Part shown: piece after piece, positions 8,365 through 17,369 of the stretch
How the letters are laid out: each line of letters opens with the position of its first letter
How positions within the stretch are numbered: position 1 is the first letter of the stretch
From: XN24 sp964462675
GTDB lineage: Bacteria > Pseudomonadota > Gammaproteobacteria > Steroidobacterales > XN24
Direction of reading: 5' to 3'
Length of the DNA stretch: 64,000 nucleotides
NCBI GenBank assembly: GCA_964462675.1
Contig: CAYWYS010000007.1
Coordinates: forward strand, 38,364-102,363
The notes under the pieces: generated by a model
Told to the model about the DNA's origin: nothing
Seen by the model: the letters and a program-made list of their open reading frames with translations, nothing else
The model's database searches: none
Made by a program: the position numbers and the translations under genes

Positions 8365-8958
8365 TTGAGATACGCTTGCCTTGCCTGGCTTACGGTGTTG
8401 CTGGTGGGATGCGACTGCGCCGCAGCCGGATATCGGATTTGACGCTGAGCGCATGCGCAGAGTTGCAGAGACTGACTCCGGGGAGACCTCGCTTTTTGCA
8501 GGGGACGCGACGCTCCTGAGTGATGCAGACATCGCGCGAATCCTGGCCTACAAGTACGTCCCGCCAGTTCAGGCAAGAGTCGGGATACTGGGGCTCGGCC
8601 AGCGGCTTTGGTTTGACTATTCAGATGAGCTGGCCAGAAGCGGAGAGCAAATCCGGCGCGACCTGATCGCAACGCTGGAGCAGGCGTCGCCAGTCTCCGA
8701 AGCCTCGTTTCTGCCGGTGCTGCTGGTGCCCTCCAATCGGTCCGTCCTTCAACATATACGAGACCCGCCGACGCTCTGAGTTGAACGCAGTCAGGGAGGC
8801 ATTGAGCCAGGTCGCTTCCTCGGTAGCTTCCTATCTCGTCGGCGAATCCTGATGGGTCCCCACAGGACGCGTCAGCCGACGAGCCGGCGTGGCGCGCCCT
8901 GCATGGCTTTACTGGCCGGCTGCGCATTGCTCTCGGCAGCAGAATTTTTGAACTCTGA
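8365..8958 (+). pseudogene. Decayed lipoprotein gene with several frameshifts
   Basis: Coding signal jumps between frames. A lipoprotein-like leader begins at TTG 8365 (RYACLAWLTVLLVGCD). The next frame holds DAERMRRVAETDSGETSLFA, then LSDADIARILAYKYVPPVQA, RVGILGLGQRLWFDYSDELA and FLPVLLVPSNR. A third frame continues FNIYETRRRSELNAVREAL to about 8848. A fourth ends DEPAWRALHGFTGRLRIALG to a TGA at 8956-8958. At least three frameshifts are needed to join them. The family is not recognised; the leader suggests an envelope lipoprotein. Confidence 0.55.
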
Positions 8959-9029
8959 TGCGTTGGCCCGAGACTTCGTGTGCCCCGTCGAGTCCGCAGT
9001 CAAGCATCAACAACAATGAGGTTCCGACC

Positions 9030-9815
9030 ATGCATGCAAGAGACCTGACTCCCGACATACTGCTTCGCCTCACCGGCGACGCGCTGCTGATGTTTTACAG
9101 CTGCGCTGAGAACTTCCATGCCGAAGCCTGCCGGGGTGCAGCCATGGCGGTTTCGGGCGAGCCGGTCGCCGACCTGAATTACCTGATGCTGAACAGTGGC
9201 GACAGCACGGCGCTTGCAGCATTCGGTCGTTACGTGGGCTGGTGCGATGAGCGCGAACTGCCATTTGCCTGCATGGTGGCGCCCGAGGCCAGCGAGGCTG
9301 CGACCCCATTATGCGAACAGCTCGGCCTGGTCTTTGCCACCGATTGGCCCTTGATGGTCTGTCCCGGAGAAGCCGCAGCAGACTTCCCGGTTCAGGGCGT
9401 CGAAATCCGCAAGCTGCAGACCGAAGGCGACTACGACGGGATGGTTGGCGTGCTGGAGAGCGCGTACCAGATGCCGGGGGCCAGCGTGCGTCGGGCCATG
9501 CCGCTCCGCCTGGCGCAATCACCTTCGCTGGATATCTACGTGGCGGAACGCGATGGCAGGATTCTTTCGACCGTGACGGTGACCCGGCACGGCGAGGTGA
9601 CTGGCATTTGGGCGATGGGCACCCACGCGGATGCGCAGGGGCGGAAAATCGGCAAGGCTCTGCTTTCACGGGTCATGTTTGAGGCCAGGCAAGCCGGCGC
9701 CGCGGCATTTTTCCTCGGCGCGACACCGGCCGGATTCCCGCTTTACCAGCGACTCGGCTACGAGACGCTGTACACGGTGAAAGTCTGGGTACGGGGTGAA
9801 ACTCACCAGGCCTGA
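9030..9815 (+). CDS. GNAT-family N-acetyltransferase
   Basis: A 261-residue protein. The C-terminal half is a GNAT domain: strand IYVAERDGRILSTVTVTRHG, the acetyl-CoA loop ATHADAQGRKIGKALLSRVM (a Q/R-x-x-G-x-A-like variant, QGRKIGKAL), then AAAFFLGATPAGFPLYQRLGYE. The N-terminal half looks like a degenerate second GNAT fold. The ATG at 9030 follows an ATGAGG ribosome site. The acceptor is unknown. Nothing nearby suggests a pathway. Confidence 0.8.
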   Translation: MHARDLTPDILLRLTGDALLMFYSCAENFHAEACRGAAMAVSGEPVADLNYLMLNSGDSTALAAFGRYVGWCDERELPFACMVAPEASEAATPLCEQLGLVFATDWPLMVCPGEAAADFPVQGVEIRKLQTEGDYDGMVGVLESAYQMPGASVRRAMPLRLAQSPSLDIYVAERDGRILSTVTVTRHGEVTGIWAMGTHADAQGRKIGKALLSRVMFEARQAGAAAFFLGATPAGFPLYQRLGYETLYTVKVWVRGETHQA

Positions 9816-9838
9816 TCCGGGGCGCTGCGGGTCGCCAG

Positions 9839-9880
9839 CATGAAAAACGGTCATCCAACTAACGTTTTTCATGGTAATAT
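9839..9880 (+). promoter_or_regulatory. Promoter with 11-bp inverted repeat before the AAA_14 gene
   Basis: The arms CATGAAAAACG (9839-9849) and CGTTTTTCATG (9863-9873) are perfect complements around a 13-base spacer. A TAATAT -10 box (9875-9880) follows at once, and the ATG is at 9889, giving a nearly leaderless mRNA. The repeat therefore covers the -35 region, as an operator would. Confidence 0.55.
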
Positions 9881-9888
9881 TCCGCGCC

Positions 9889-11061
9889 ATGGAAATCATC
9901 CGTAGCGATCTGCTGGCGAAAATTCGCACCGCACTCGGCCGGAACGTGGTTACGGTGCTCAGCGGCCCCCGCCAAGCCGGCAAGACGACGCTGGCGCGCG
10001 CGCTCGTGGCAGAGGACTCGCCGAACTACTTCGACCTCGAGGACCCGGTCAGCCTGGCGCGCCTGGAAGAACCCCGGACAGCTCTCGAGCGGCTGGAGGG
10101 CCTGGTGGTGATCGACGAGGTCCAGCGCCGGCCCGATCTCTTTCCCGTGCTGCGGGTACTGGCCGATCGTCGCGGCGCGCCGGCCCGTTTTCTCATCCTC
10201 GGCAGCGCCTCGGGCCAGCTCCTCCGGCAGAGCGCGGAGACTCTTGCCGGTCGCGTGGAGCAGATCGGGATCACGGGTTTCACCCTGGCCGAGCTCGGCG
10301 CAGATGCGGCCGACACGCTCTGGCGCCGTGGCGGGTTTCCGCGCGCATACCTTGCCCACAGCGAGGGCGACAGCATCGCCTGGCGCAAGCAGTTCATCCA
10401 GACCCTACTGGAACGTGATTTTCCCCAGTGGGGCGTGCGGGTACCCGCCGTGGCTTTGCTACGGTTCTGGACGATGGCCGCGCATTACCACGGGCAGACC
10501 TGGAATGCTGCGGAACCCGCGCGGGCGCTCGGCGTGAGCCCCGCTACGACACGCCGCTACCTTGATCTGCTAACGGATGCACTCGTGCTGCGGCAGCTCC
10601 AGCCGTGGCATGCCAACCTCGGCAAGCGACAAGTGAAATCCCCGAAGATCTACGTGCGTGACAGCGGCCTGCTGCACCAGCTCCTCGGGCTCGAGAGCGA
10701 GAAGGTGCTGCTGTCCCATCCCAAGCTCGGCGCCTCCTGGGAAGGCTTCGTGATCGAGCAGGTTCTCGCAACCGAGTCATTCGACGAGGCCTGGTTCTGG
10801 GGTACGCACCAGGGTGCCGAGATCGACCTGCTGTTGCGCCGGGGCGACCGCCTGTTCGGCGTGGAATGCAAGCGTGCTGATGCCCCGAGGCTCACGCCGT
10901 CGATGCGCATCGCCCTGGAGGATCTCGGGCTCGAGAAGGTGGCCGTGATCTATCCCGGGGCGATGCGCTACCCGCTTAGCGAGTCAGTCGAGGCGGTGCC
11001 GCTGAGGGCACTCGCACATCCTGGCGCCCTGTTCGGGGCTCGGCAACGACGAGACGAATGA
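9889..11061 (+). CDS. AAA_14/DUF4143 ATPase
   Basis: A 390-residue protein with Walker A GPRQAGKTT (residues ~26-34), Walker B LVVIDEVQRRPDLF, the sensor strand FLILGSAS, then a winged-helix-like segment (EPARALGVSPATTRRYLDLL) and the C-terminal DUF4143 nuclease-like domain (YVRDSGLLHQLLGL ... GAEIDLLLRRGDRLFGVECK) with the D-x-E/K pattern of PD-(D/E)XK folds. These mobile ATPases are common in bacteria and archaea, but their role is unsettled; toxin-antitoxin or antiviral functions have been suggested. ATG 9889 sits right after a -10 box; the next upstream ATG lies inside the inverted repeat. Confidence 0.85.
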   Translation: MEIIRSDLLAKIRTALGRNVVTVLSGPRQAGKTTLARALVAEDSPNYFDLEDPVSLARLEEPRTALERLEGLVVIDEVQRRPDLFPVLRVLADRRGAPARFLILGSASGQLLRQSAETLAGRVEQIGITGFTLAELGADAADTLWRRGGFPRAYLAHSEGDSIAWRKQFIQTLLERDFPQWGVRVPAVALLRFWTMAAHYHGQTWNAAEPARALGVSPATTRRYLDLLTDALVLRQLQPWHANLGKRQVKSPKIYVRDSGLLHQLLGLESEKVLLSHPKLGASWEGFVIEQVLATESFDEAWFWGTHQGAEIDLLLRRGDRLFGVECKRADAPRLTPSMRIALEDLGLEKVAVIYPGAMRYPLSESVEAVPLRALAHPGALFGARQRRDE

Positions 11062-11103
11062 TGACATGCGCTTGCACGGTGCGGGGCAAGTCGCTCCATC
11101 CCG

Positions 11104-12456
11104 CTACCGCAACGCGTCCTTGTAGATCCGGCCGTCCTTCATGATGACGAGGAAGTTCTTGCCGGGGTCGGCCACCAGCTCGAGGTTCTCGAGCGGGTTG
11201 CCGTCCACCAGCAGCAGGTCGGCCAGCGCGCCTTCCTCGACGACGCCGAGCTTCCCCGGGTAGGGGCTGCGCAGGCCCGAGAGGGCCAGCAGCTCGGCAT
11301 TTGCCGAGGTCGCCATCCTGAGCACCTCGACCGGCGTGAACCAGCGCAGCATGCCGGCCAGCTGCGCGCCCTGGGTGGTGGCTTTTGCCGCGTCGAACAG
11401 CGTGTCGGTGCCCCAGGCGATCTTGATCCTGTGCTTCTTCGCCAGCGCGAAGGCCGTGTCGGTGCCGGCATACATCTCGAGCTGCTTGGCGCGGTTCGGC
11501 GAGCCCTCGGGGAAGGGCGAGCGGCCGTCCTCGACGAACGGCTGCAGGCTCCACCAGGTGCCGCTGCGCGCCATCAGCTGGGCGGTGGCTTCATCGAGCA
11601 TCTGGCCATGGTCGATGCACTTCACCCCGGCCTCGATCGCCTGGCGGACGGCACGCGGCGTGTAGGCATGCACGGTGACGTAGGTGCCCCAGTTCTCGGC
11701 GGCCTCCACCGCCGCGCGCAGCTCCGGCACGGTGTATTGGGTGACGTCGAGCGGATCGAAGCTGGACGCCACGCCGCCGCCGGCCATCAGCTTGAGCTGT
11801 GATGCACCCAGCGCCAGCTGTTCCCGTGCCCGCAGGCGGACGGCGTCCGGATTGTCGGCGATCGCGGCCGCGCCGACCCGCTCGCTGAACGAGAAGCTCC
11901 CCGGCGCGGCCGGCAGCTCGTTGGGCAGGCGGAAATCGCCATGGCCGCCCGACTGGGAAATGAATGCGCCCGAGGGCCAGATGCGCGGCCCGGGCACGAG
12001 GCCCAGGTCGATGCCGCGCTTCAGGCCGAACACCGGGCCGCCGAGGTCACGGACGCTGGTGAAGCCGCGCAGCAGCATGTCCTCGGCCGCGCGCGTCGCG
12101 GCGACAGTGAGAAAGCCAAGGTCGCTGGTGAGCACCGCCACCTGCGGCACGGTCGCAAACATGATGTGCGTGTGCGCATCGATCAGCCCCGGCATCAGCG
12201 TGCGTCCCTCGCCGGGGACAACGCGGGTCACGGCGCTGCGGTCGGTGGCGATCGGGTCGGGCGAAATGCTCTCGATCCGGTTGCCGCGGACCAGCACGTT
12301 CATCGGGCCGGATAATCGATCGGACCTGCCGTCGAAAATCCGCACGTTCTCGAACAGCACGGCGCTTGCCTGGACGTCCCGGGCGAACGCCGGCGTGGCC
12401 GACAGGCCGACCACGGCGATCAAGGCCAGTAGCAAGGTCAGGTATCTCGGTGGCAT
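11104..12456 (-). CDS. Secreted metal-dependent amidohydrolase
   Basis: A 450-residue protein with a clear signal peptide (MPPRYLTLLLALIAVVGLSATPAFA). The amidohydrolase fold follows: ENVRIFDGRSDRLSG, the metal site LIDAHTHIMF, a central Gly-rich stretch QSGGHGDFR, HAYTPRAVRQAIEAGVKCIDHG with two metal His residues, and WGTDTLF with the final Asp. The end GALADLLLVDGNPLENL is typical of imidazolonepropionase/prolidase-like members. It should hydrolyse a cyclic amide, dipeptide or similar compound in the periplasm. It is transcribed in the same direction as the kinase-fusion gene upstream, 148 bases apart. Confidence 0.85.
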   Translation of the reverse strand: MPPRYLTLLLALIAVVGLSATPAFARDVQASAVLFENVRIFDGRSDRLSGPMNVLVRGNRIESISPDPIATDRSAVTRVVPGEGRTLMPGLIDAHTHIMFATVPQVAVLTSDLGFLTVAATRAAEDMLLRGFTSVRDLGGPVFGLKRGIDLGLVPGPRIWPSGAFISQSGGHGDFRLPNELPAAPGSFSFSERVGAAAIADNPDAVRLRAREQLALGASQLKLMAGGGVASSFDPLDVTQYTVPELRAAVEAAENWGTYVTVHAYTPRAVRQAIEAGVKCIDHGQMLDEATAQLMARSGTWWSLQPFVEDGRSPFPEGSPNRAKQLEMYAGTDTAFALAKKHRIKIAWGTDTLFDAAKATTQGAQLAGMLRWFTPVEVLRMATSANAELLALSGLRSPYPGKLGVVEEGALADLLLVDGNPLENLELVADPGKNFLVIMKDGRIYKDALR

Positions 12457-12603
12457 TGGCTTCTCCGGCAGCGCTCACTGCAGTAAAACATTGTTTTCCA
12501 GTTGTTGTGTCGCTTCTTGCGCCAGGAACGCTGAACGCCAGTCGGATGTACGGCGAGCGGCATCGCGGGACGGGAGGCCGGCCGTGGGGTTGCCCAGCGT
12601 TCC

Positions 12604-15330
12604 TCAGCGCGCCTGGCCCAGGGCGCCGCGGAACGGCGCGATGATCCAGTCCTGCATGCCATCACGCTCCATGCCCGCGATCGTGTCTTCGAGCAGCGCC
12701 GCGCCTTCCTGGTGACGGCCGTCGAGCAGCATCGCCCATCCCCGGAGCGCAGCGACGCGTGCCGGCCACTCCTCGCCCGGGCTCCCGGCAGCGAGCTGTG
12801 CCGGATCCAGCCCATCGATCAGGGCCCCCGCCGCCCCACTGTCGCCCACGGCGAGCAGCGCCTGCGCCAGGTAGTAGTTCATCACCTGCACGCCAGGCGT
12901 ACCGGGACCCATCATTCGCTCGAACACGTCGCGCGCGGCGAGGAGCTTGGGAATGGCGTTGCCGGCATCGCCGGTCTGGACGAGGATCACGCCCTCGTTG
13001 CCGCCGGCCATCACGCACGTGAGATGCTCCACCCCCTGTGCCGCGCACGCCGTCTCGCGCACGGCCGCGATCAACGGCAAGGCCTCGGTCCAACGTCCAT
13101 CTGCCGCGTAGAGGTTGCCGAGCACGCTATTGCCTTCGGCCAACTGGGTCGAGGCCGGACCGAAAACCTCCTCCAGCTCGATGACTGCCTGATTGAGCAC
13201 CGGTTCAGCGTCGTCGAGACGGCCAGCATGCAGCAGCGTGGCGCCGTAGTGGAGCCTCGCCGTGGCGCGGCGCGAGGCCGAGACGCCGGCCTCGGCAAAG
13301 CGCGCGTCGTCCTGGAGCTTCTCGAGCAGCTCCACCGCCTCGTCTTGCCGGCCGATCCTGACATACCCCTGGGCGAGGTCGAGGATGAGGGCGTGCCTTG
13401 CTCGGACATTATCCGGTGCCGCGCGGTCGAGCCGCGCCAGCGCTTCTTCATAATGTGCCACAGCCGGTTCGACCTGAGCCTGCATCAGGTGCAGGCGCCC
13501 GCGTGCCCGGGCAGCGGCAAGAGCGATGGCGTCGTTTTCTGCCCGGATCTCTGCGGCGTCAGTATCGGCCGCGTCGAGGGTCTCGGCGGCTTCGGCGTAG
13601 GCCGATGCATTTACCAGCGACTCGCCGAGCCGGTAACGCGCTTCGAGCGTGCGCGGATGGGCGGGGCCGAGCATGCGAGTGAGCAGCGCCGCCACCCGGC
13701 GACCGTGTTCTGCCGCGGTCCTGAAATCCTGCAGGCCCGTGTAGATCTCGCCCGCCGTCTCGCGGATCGAGGCCTCCATGGCTGGATCGGCCGCGAACCG
13801 GGCCTCGATACGATCGGCCGCGCGGGAGAGCGCATCGCGCAGGGTTGCGTCATAGCCGGCATCAGACTCGCGCGGATCCGCGTTGAGCATGATGTCCCGC
13901 AGGAAGGCTGCGGTCGCCTCGGCGCGCGCGGCCTGTTCCTGCGCCATGTCCTGGGCCGCGCGCGCGCGCAGGAACAGCATGCTGCTGGCCGTCACCCCGG
14001 TGAGGAGCACGAGCCCGGCGGCCATCACCCACGGACGCCGCGAGCGCGCGCGATCCAGCGCTGCCTGCGCAGCGCGCGCGCGGGACTCTGCATCCTCGAC
14101 CCGAGCGCGTTCGGTCCGGCGCTCTTCGAGGTCGTGCAGGCGCTGCGCCAGCTCAGCCGCCGAGGCGATGCGTTGTGCGGGGTTGCCGGCGGTCGCCCTG
14201 GCGATGTCCTGCGCCAGGAGCTCATCGGCAATGTCGTTCTCCCAGCCGGTCGTGAGCGGCCGTCGGAGGTCGCCCGCGAGAATCTGGTACAACAGCACCC
14301 CGAGCGCGTAGACATCGCTCCTGGCTGTGGCCGCCTCGCCGGCAATAATCTCAGGGGCGATATACAGCGGGGTGCCGAGGCTCGAATCGCTCGTGGCATC
14401 GCGGGTTCGCGTCATTCCCAAGGCCGTGACGCCCAGTTCGTCGAGCCGCCACGGTTCCATCAGGCGGCCGCTGCCAAAATCGGCGAGTCGAATCCGACGG
14501 CCGCCGTCCCGCTGTTCTTCGATCAGGATGTTGGCCGGCTTCAGGTCCTTGTGCAGCACGCCGACATCGTGGGCGGCAGCTACCGCCTCGATCACCCGCA
14601 GTGCGACGTCCAGTCGTTCCCCTGGCGCCAGCGCAGCCAGCCCGTCGTCCTGGTCGGCCCACTCGAGCAGGCTGTGGCCGCCATATTCGCATTCGAGGAA
14701 GAAGGGCTCGGTCGAAAAGTTCCAGTCGATCAGCCGGACGATATCGGCACGCTCACCGAGCGTCTCGCGCAGCACGCGCGCCAGCGTGGCCTCGCGCTTG
14801 AGCGCAGCCAGCCGTTCCCCGTCCGCGCAGAACTTGTACACGCGGCGCTCGCCGGTCTTGTCATGGATCGCCAGCCAGACCTCGCTGCCGGCGGTGCTCG
14901 ACAACTGGCGGGCGAGGAGGAAGTTGGGCCGACCTGGCACAGCCTGGTCGGCGGCCAGGTCCAGGCGGCTGACGAGACGCCGGCCGGCGGCGATGCGCTC
15001 GACCTTGCCGTCGAAGCGGTACCCAATGCGGGGCTTGGTTACGATGAACCTGGCATCGGCCTGGCCGAGCGACTTGCGGAGCTTCGCTACCGCGTTCGCG
15101 AGCACATTCTCAACGGTAATGCGGCCCTCCCAGACCGTGTCGAGCAACTCTTCCTTGGTGACGACCTCGCCAGCGTTGTGCAGCAAGATGCGCAGTACTT
15201 CGAGAGGACGGCGTTCCAGTTCGACGGCCAGGCCCGCCACGCGGAGCTCGAATCGTGACTCGTCAAACTCTGCCGCCCCGAAACGGTAGAGATAAAGCGC
15301 CTCCTGTCGCGAAGGCTCCGCATCAGTCAT
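12604..15330 (-). CDS. Winged-helix / Ser-Thr kinase / transmembrane / TPR fusion protein
   Basis: A 908-residue multidomain protein. Residues ~15-108 are an OmpR/CadC-type winged helix (FELRVAGLAVELERRPLEVL ... IVTKPRIGYRF). Residues ~135-400 are a Hanks-type kinase: Lys166 in VYKF, catalytic loop HKDLKPAN (260-267), DFG (284-286), APE in YIAPEII and DVYALG. HRD is HKD, but all catalytic residues are present. A membrane helix follows (~434-454), then about 450 residues of TPR repeats (GRRVAALLTRMLGPAHPRTL and others). The kinase and DNA-binding domains would be cytoplasmic and the TPR part periplasmic. It could sense through the TPR part and act on transcription directly. Confidence 0.85.
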   Translation of the reverse strand: MTDAEPSRQEALYLYRFGAAEFDESRFELRVAGLAVELERRPLEVLRILLHNAGEVVTKEELLDTVWEGRITVENVLANAVAKLRKSLGQADARFIVTKPRIGYRFDGKVERIAAGRRLVSRLDLAADQAVPGRPNFLLARQLSSTAGSEVWLAIHDKTGERRVYKFCADGERLAALKREATLARVLRETLGERADIVRLIDWNFSTEPFFLECEYGGHSLLEWADQDDGLAALAPGERLDVALRVIEAVAAAHDVGVLHKDLKPANILIEEQRDGGRRIRLADFGSGRLMEPWRLDELGVTALGMTRTRDATSDSSLGTPLYIAPEIIAGEAATARSDVYALGVLLYQILAGDLRRPLTTGWENDIADELLAQDIARATAGNPAQRIASAAELAQRLHDLEERRTERARVEDAESRARAAQAALDRARSRRPWVMAAGLVLLTGVTASSMLFLRARAAQDMAQEQAARAEATAAFLRDIMLNADPRESDAGYDATLRDALSRAADRIEARFAADPAMEASIRETAGEIYTGLQDFRTAAEHGRRVAALLTRMLGPAHPRTLEARYRLGESLVNASAYAEAAETLDAADTDAAEIRAENDAIALAAARARGRLHLMQAQVEPAVAHYEEALARLDRAAPDNVRARHALILDLAQGYVRIGRQDEAVELLEKLQDDARFAEAGVSASRRATARLHYGATLLHAGRLDDAEPVLNQAVIELEEVFGPASTQLAEGNSVLGNLYAADGRWTEALPLIAAVRETACAAQGVEHLTCVMAGGNEGVILVQTGDAGNAIPKLLAARDVFERMMGPGTPGVQVMNYYLAQALLAVGDSGAAGALIDGLDPAQLAAGSPGEEWPARVAALRGWAMLLDGRHQEGAALLEDTIAGMERDGMQDWIIAPFRGALGQAR

Positions 15331-15416
15331 TGGACGTGTCGCTCCGGCGTCAGCCCATCGTGCACGTCTTGCGATGCTGCAAGGACGCCCCCAAGCCGCT
15401 GATTCGGCTCGGAACT

Positions 15417-15439
15417 CTAACGCGTTAGAAATTCGTTAG
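15417..15439 (-). promoter_or_regulatory. Candidate winged-helix operator: palindrome plus 11-bp-phased direct repeat
   Basis: CTAACGCGTTAG (15417-15428) is a perfect palindrome. Its half site CGTTAG recurs exactly 11 bp later (15423 and 15434), the spacing at which OmpR-family winged helices bind tandem sites. It lies about 90 bp upstream of the kinase-fusion gene and 77 bp upstream of the divergent gene at 15516. Confidence 0.45.
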
Positions 15440-15515
15440 CAAACCGTGACGGCTTGTATGCGCGCCTGCGCAATCCTCATCCGGCACAACGCAGCATGAG
15501 GAGAGGGAGAAGCAC

Positions 15516-15902
15516 ATGAAAATCGCAGTTATCGTCCTGGCCATCCTCGGGGCACTGGCCTCCGGCTTTCTCGGCATCAGCTGGCTCAATAGCCTGAGCG
15601 CGCTAGGCGGAATGAGCGAACTGGAGCGGGCGACGGCGCACGCCATGGCGGCCGCGCAAGGCCAGTCGCTCGACAAGATGGGCACCGCAGCAATTATCCT
15701 GGTGATCGGGGCCTTTGTCGGTCTCGTCGGCGCATTCCTCGTCATGAAGAGCAAGTATCAGCTCGCCGCGGCCTTGTTGCTTGGCGCCGGCCTCCTGCCG
15801 GTACTGTTCCAGAGCAAGGCGGTAGTTTTCACCGCGATGCTGATCGCCGCGGGCGGGCTGGCGTTTTTGCTGCACTCCAGGCAAAAGGGGGTCCCGGCAT
15901 GA
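15516..15902 (+). CDS. Small four-helix membrane protein
   Basis: A 128-residue hydrophobic protein (MKIAVIVLAILGALASGFLG...) with four predicted membrane helices and a short loop (SELERATAHAMAAAQGQSLD) between the first two. A strong AGGAGAG site precedes the ATG. It overlaps the following lipoprotein gene by 4 bases (ATGA), so the two are translationally coupled. No family is recognised. It is divergent from the kinase-fusion gene and shares its upstream region. Confidence 0.7.
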   Translation: MKIAVIVLAILGALASGFLGISWLNSLSALGGMSELERATAHAMAAAQGQSLDKMGTAAIILVIGAFVGLVGAFLVMKSKYQLAAALLLGAGLLPVLFQSKAVVFTAMLIAAGGLAFLLHSRQKGVPA

Positions 15903-17098
15903 ACGGACAGCGCATCGTCACCCTCGGGTTGCTCCTGCTGGTCGCTGCCTGCAGCAGCAGTGCCGAGAAGAACAAGGCCCGGTACGTCGCTGCCTGTGTC
16001 GCGGGCGGCGACGCGGAGGCGGACTGTGCCTGCCAGGGCGACACGCTGTCGGCCGAGCTCGACAAGGAGACTTTCTCCTTGCTGGCGGACTTCGCGGAGA
16101 GCATGACCGGGGCGAGCGAGGAGGGCCGGGGCCAGATCGCCGTGGGAGCGCTGTCGAACCCCAAGCTGGTCGCGGCGCTCGACAAGACCGAGACGGCTGG
16201 AAGGACCTGCAGGCAGGCCGCCGTCCTTGCAGAGGCAAGGGCCGAAGTGGCGGCTGTCGAGGCCGCTCGGGAGCAGCGTCGCAAGCAGGCCGCGACACGC
16301 AAGTGCCCACACGCCCCCGCATTGGCGGCGCGCGACCCGAACAGGCCGGTCGACGATGTCGCCGAGCTGCGCCCGGGCATGAGCTTCGACGACGTGGAAG
16401 CCCTGCTGGAATGCCGCAACGGGATCGTCAATTTCGACACCGCGGAGGCGTGGGCAATAAAGAGCGAGGGGGAACCGACACGCCAGCTGCTGCGTGCAGC
16501 AAACGGCGATATCTGTCCGGCCGAGGTGCGCCTGGCCGGCGGTGAGGCGTGCGAAGACGGCGGGTACGGCTTCGAACTGCTGCAGAACGTCAGCGAGCAA
16601 TTCATCATCGCCTTCACCGGGCTTCCGCAGGCGGAACGCGCGGGAATCATCTGGCGACGGACGGTCTTCCCGGCAGACGGGTACCCGACCGTGTCGTCAC
16701 TGCAGGAGGCGCTCACCGCGAAGTACGGCCAGCCGCATATGGCGGCCAACCAGGAGGGCTACTACAGCCTTGGCCACCGGCCTGGCTCGGTTACGTACAG
16801 CTGGGTGTACGACCCGCAGCAACAACCGATCCCGGGTGCTGACGGCGCGCGCAGGTCACGTTGCGTCAACGGCCCGCGTCCCGCGTTTCAGCGACAGATG
16901 GGCTGGAATGGCGCCTGTGGTCTCACGGTGCGTGCCGAGATCATGTCTGCTCCCGGCAACACGCTCCTCGCCAGCGAGCTCAATGTCGTGGTCATGGAGC
17001 AGAAGCGCTTCGATGACGCCGTGAAGCAGTTCAAAGAGGATCTCAGGGCCGCCGTCGAAGCACAGCACCGGGGCAAAGGCGGATCGCCTGATCTATGA
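15899..17098 (+). CDS. Uncharacterised lipoprotein
   Basis: A 399-residue protein with a lipoprotein signal ending LLLVAACSSS (Cys18). The next part has paired Cys residues (YVAACVAGGDAEADCACQGD), a pattern of small Cys-rich periplasmic domains, and a coiled, Ala-rich stretch (~100-140). The C-terminal region (VDDVAELRPGMSFDDVEALL ... ALTAKYGQPHMA) resembles repeated outer-membrane-assembly-like folds where a short motif RPGMSFDDV precedes a Cys. It is coupled to the membrane protein upstream. Function unknown. Confidence 0.7.
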   Translation: MNGQRIVTLGLLLLVAACSSSAEKNKARYVAACVAGGDAEADCACQGDTLSAELDKETFSLLADFAESMTGASEEGRGQIAVGALSNPKLVAALDKTETAGRTCRQAAVLAEARAEVAAVEAAREQRRKQAATRKCPHAPALAARDPNRPVDDVAELRPGMSFDDVEALLECRNGIVNFDTAEAWAIKSEGEPTRQLLRAANGDICPAEVRLAGGEACEDGGYGFELLQNVSEQFIIAFTGLPQAERAGIIWRRTVFPADGYPTVSSLQEALTAKYGQPHMAANQEGYYSLGHRPGSVTYSWVYDPQQQPIPGADGARRSRCVNGPRPAFQRQMGWNGACGLTVRAEIMSAPGNTLLASELNVVVMEQKRFDDAVKQFKEDLRAAVEAQHRGKGGSPDL

Positions 17099-17104
17099 GT
17101 GCGA

Positions 17105-17140
17105 GGAGCAGGCGGAACTCGCCCGCACTCCGCCTGCTCC
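17105..17140 (+). terminator. Hairpin after the lipoprotein gene
   Basis: A perfect 12-bp stem (GGAGCAGGCGGA with its complement at 17129-17140) and a 12-base loop begin 6 bases after the stop codon. No T-run follows, so it may be a processing or Rho-assisted end rather than a classical terminator. Confidence 0.45.
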
Positions 17141-17369
17141 ACTCCAAACCGTTTCACGGTCACGCGAACTCGGTGCAGATGCGCCAGCCGCGCCCCTTGT
17201 TGGACTTCGAGAGCGGGGCGCTGCATTGTCCGCCATTCACACTGATGACGATGGTCGCCAACTTCGCAGGCCGCCAGGGCTACGAATTTACAGTGGCTGA
17301 ACTGCGTGCCGTCGTCGGCCTCAAAGCTTGAGCCATGGCCGCCGAGGGACACACCGAAGCGCATTGGGC

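Noticed and set aside
8092..8442. 116-codon plus frame across the nucleotidyltransferase promoter
   Set aside because: Most is antisense to the nucleotidyltransferase; only its last ~25 codons (the lipoprotein leader) look real and are described with the relic.
8903..9019. 38-codon lipoprotein-like frame (MALLAGCALLSAAEF)
   Set aside because: Overlaps the C-terminal block of the decayed lipoprotein gene in another frame; the lipobox is probably chance.
12712..15258. 848-codon plus-strand frame opposite the kinase fusion
   Set aside because: Long only because of high GC; its codons mirror the real minus-strand gene and no domain is seen.
17095..17331. Possible Nif11-like leader peptide (GRQGYEFTVAEL)
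   Set aside because: Only a dozen residues match, the N-terminal part is unrelated and no modification enzymes are near.
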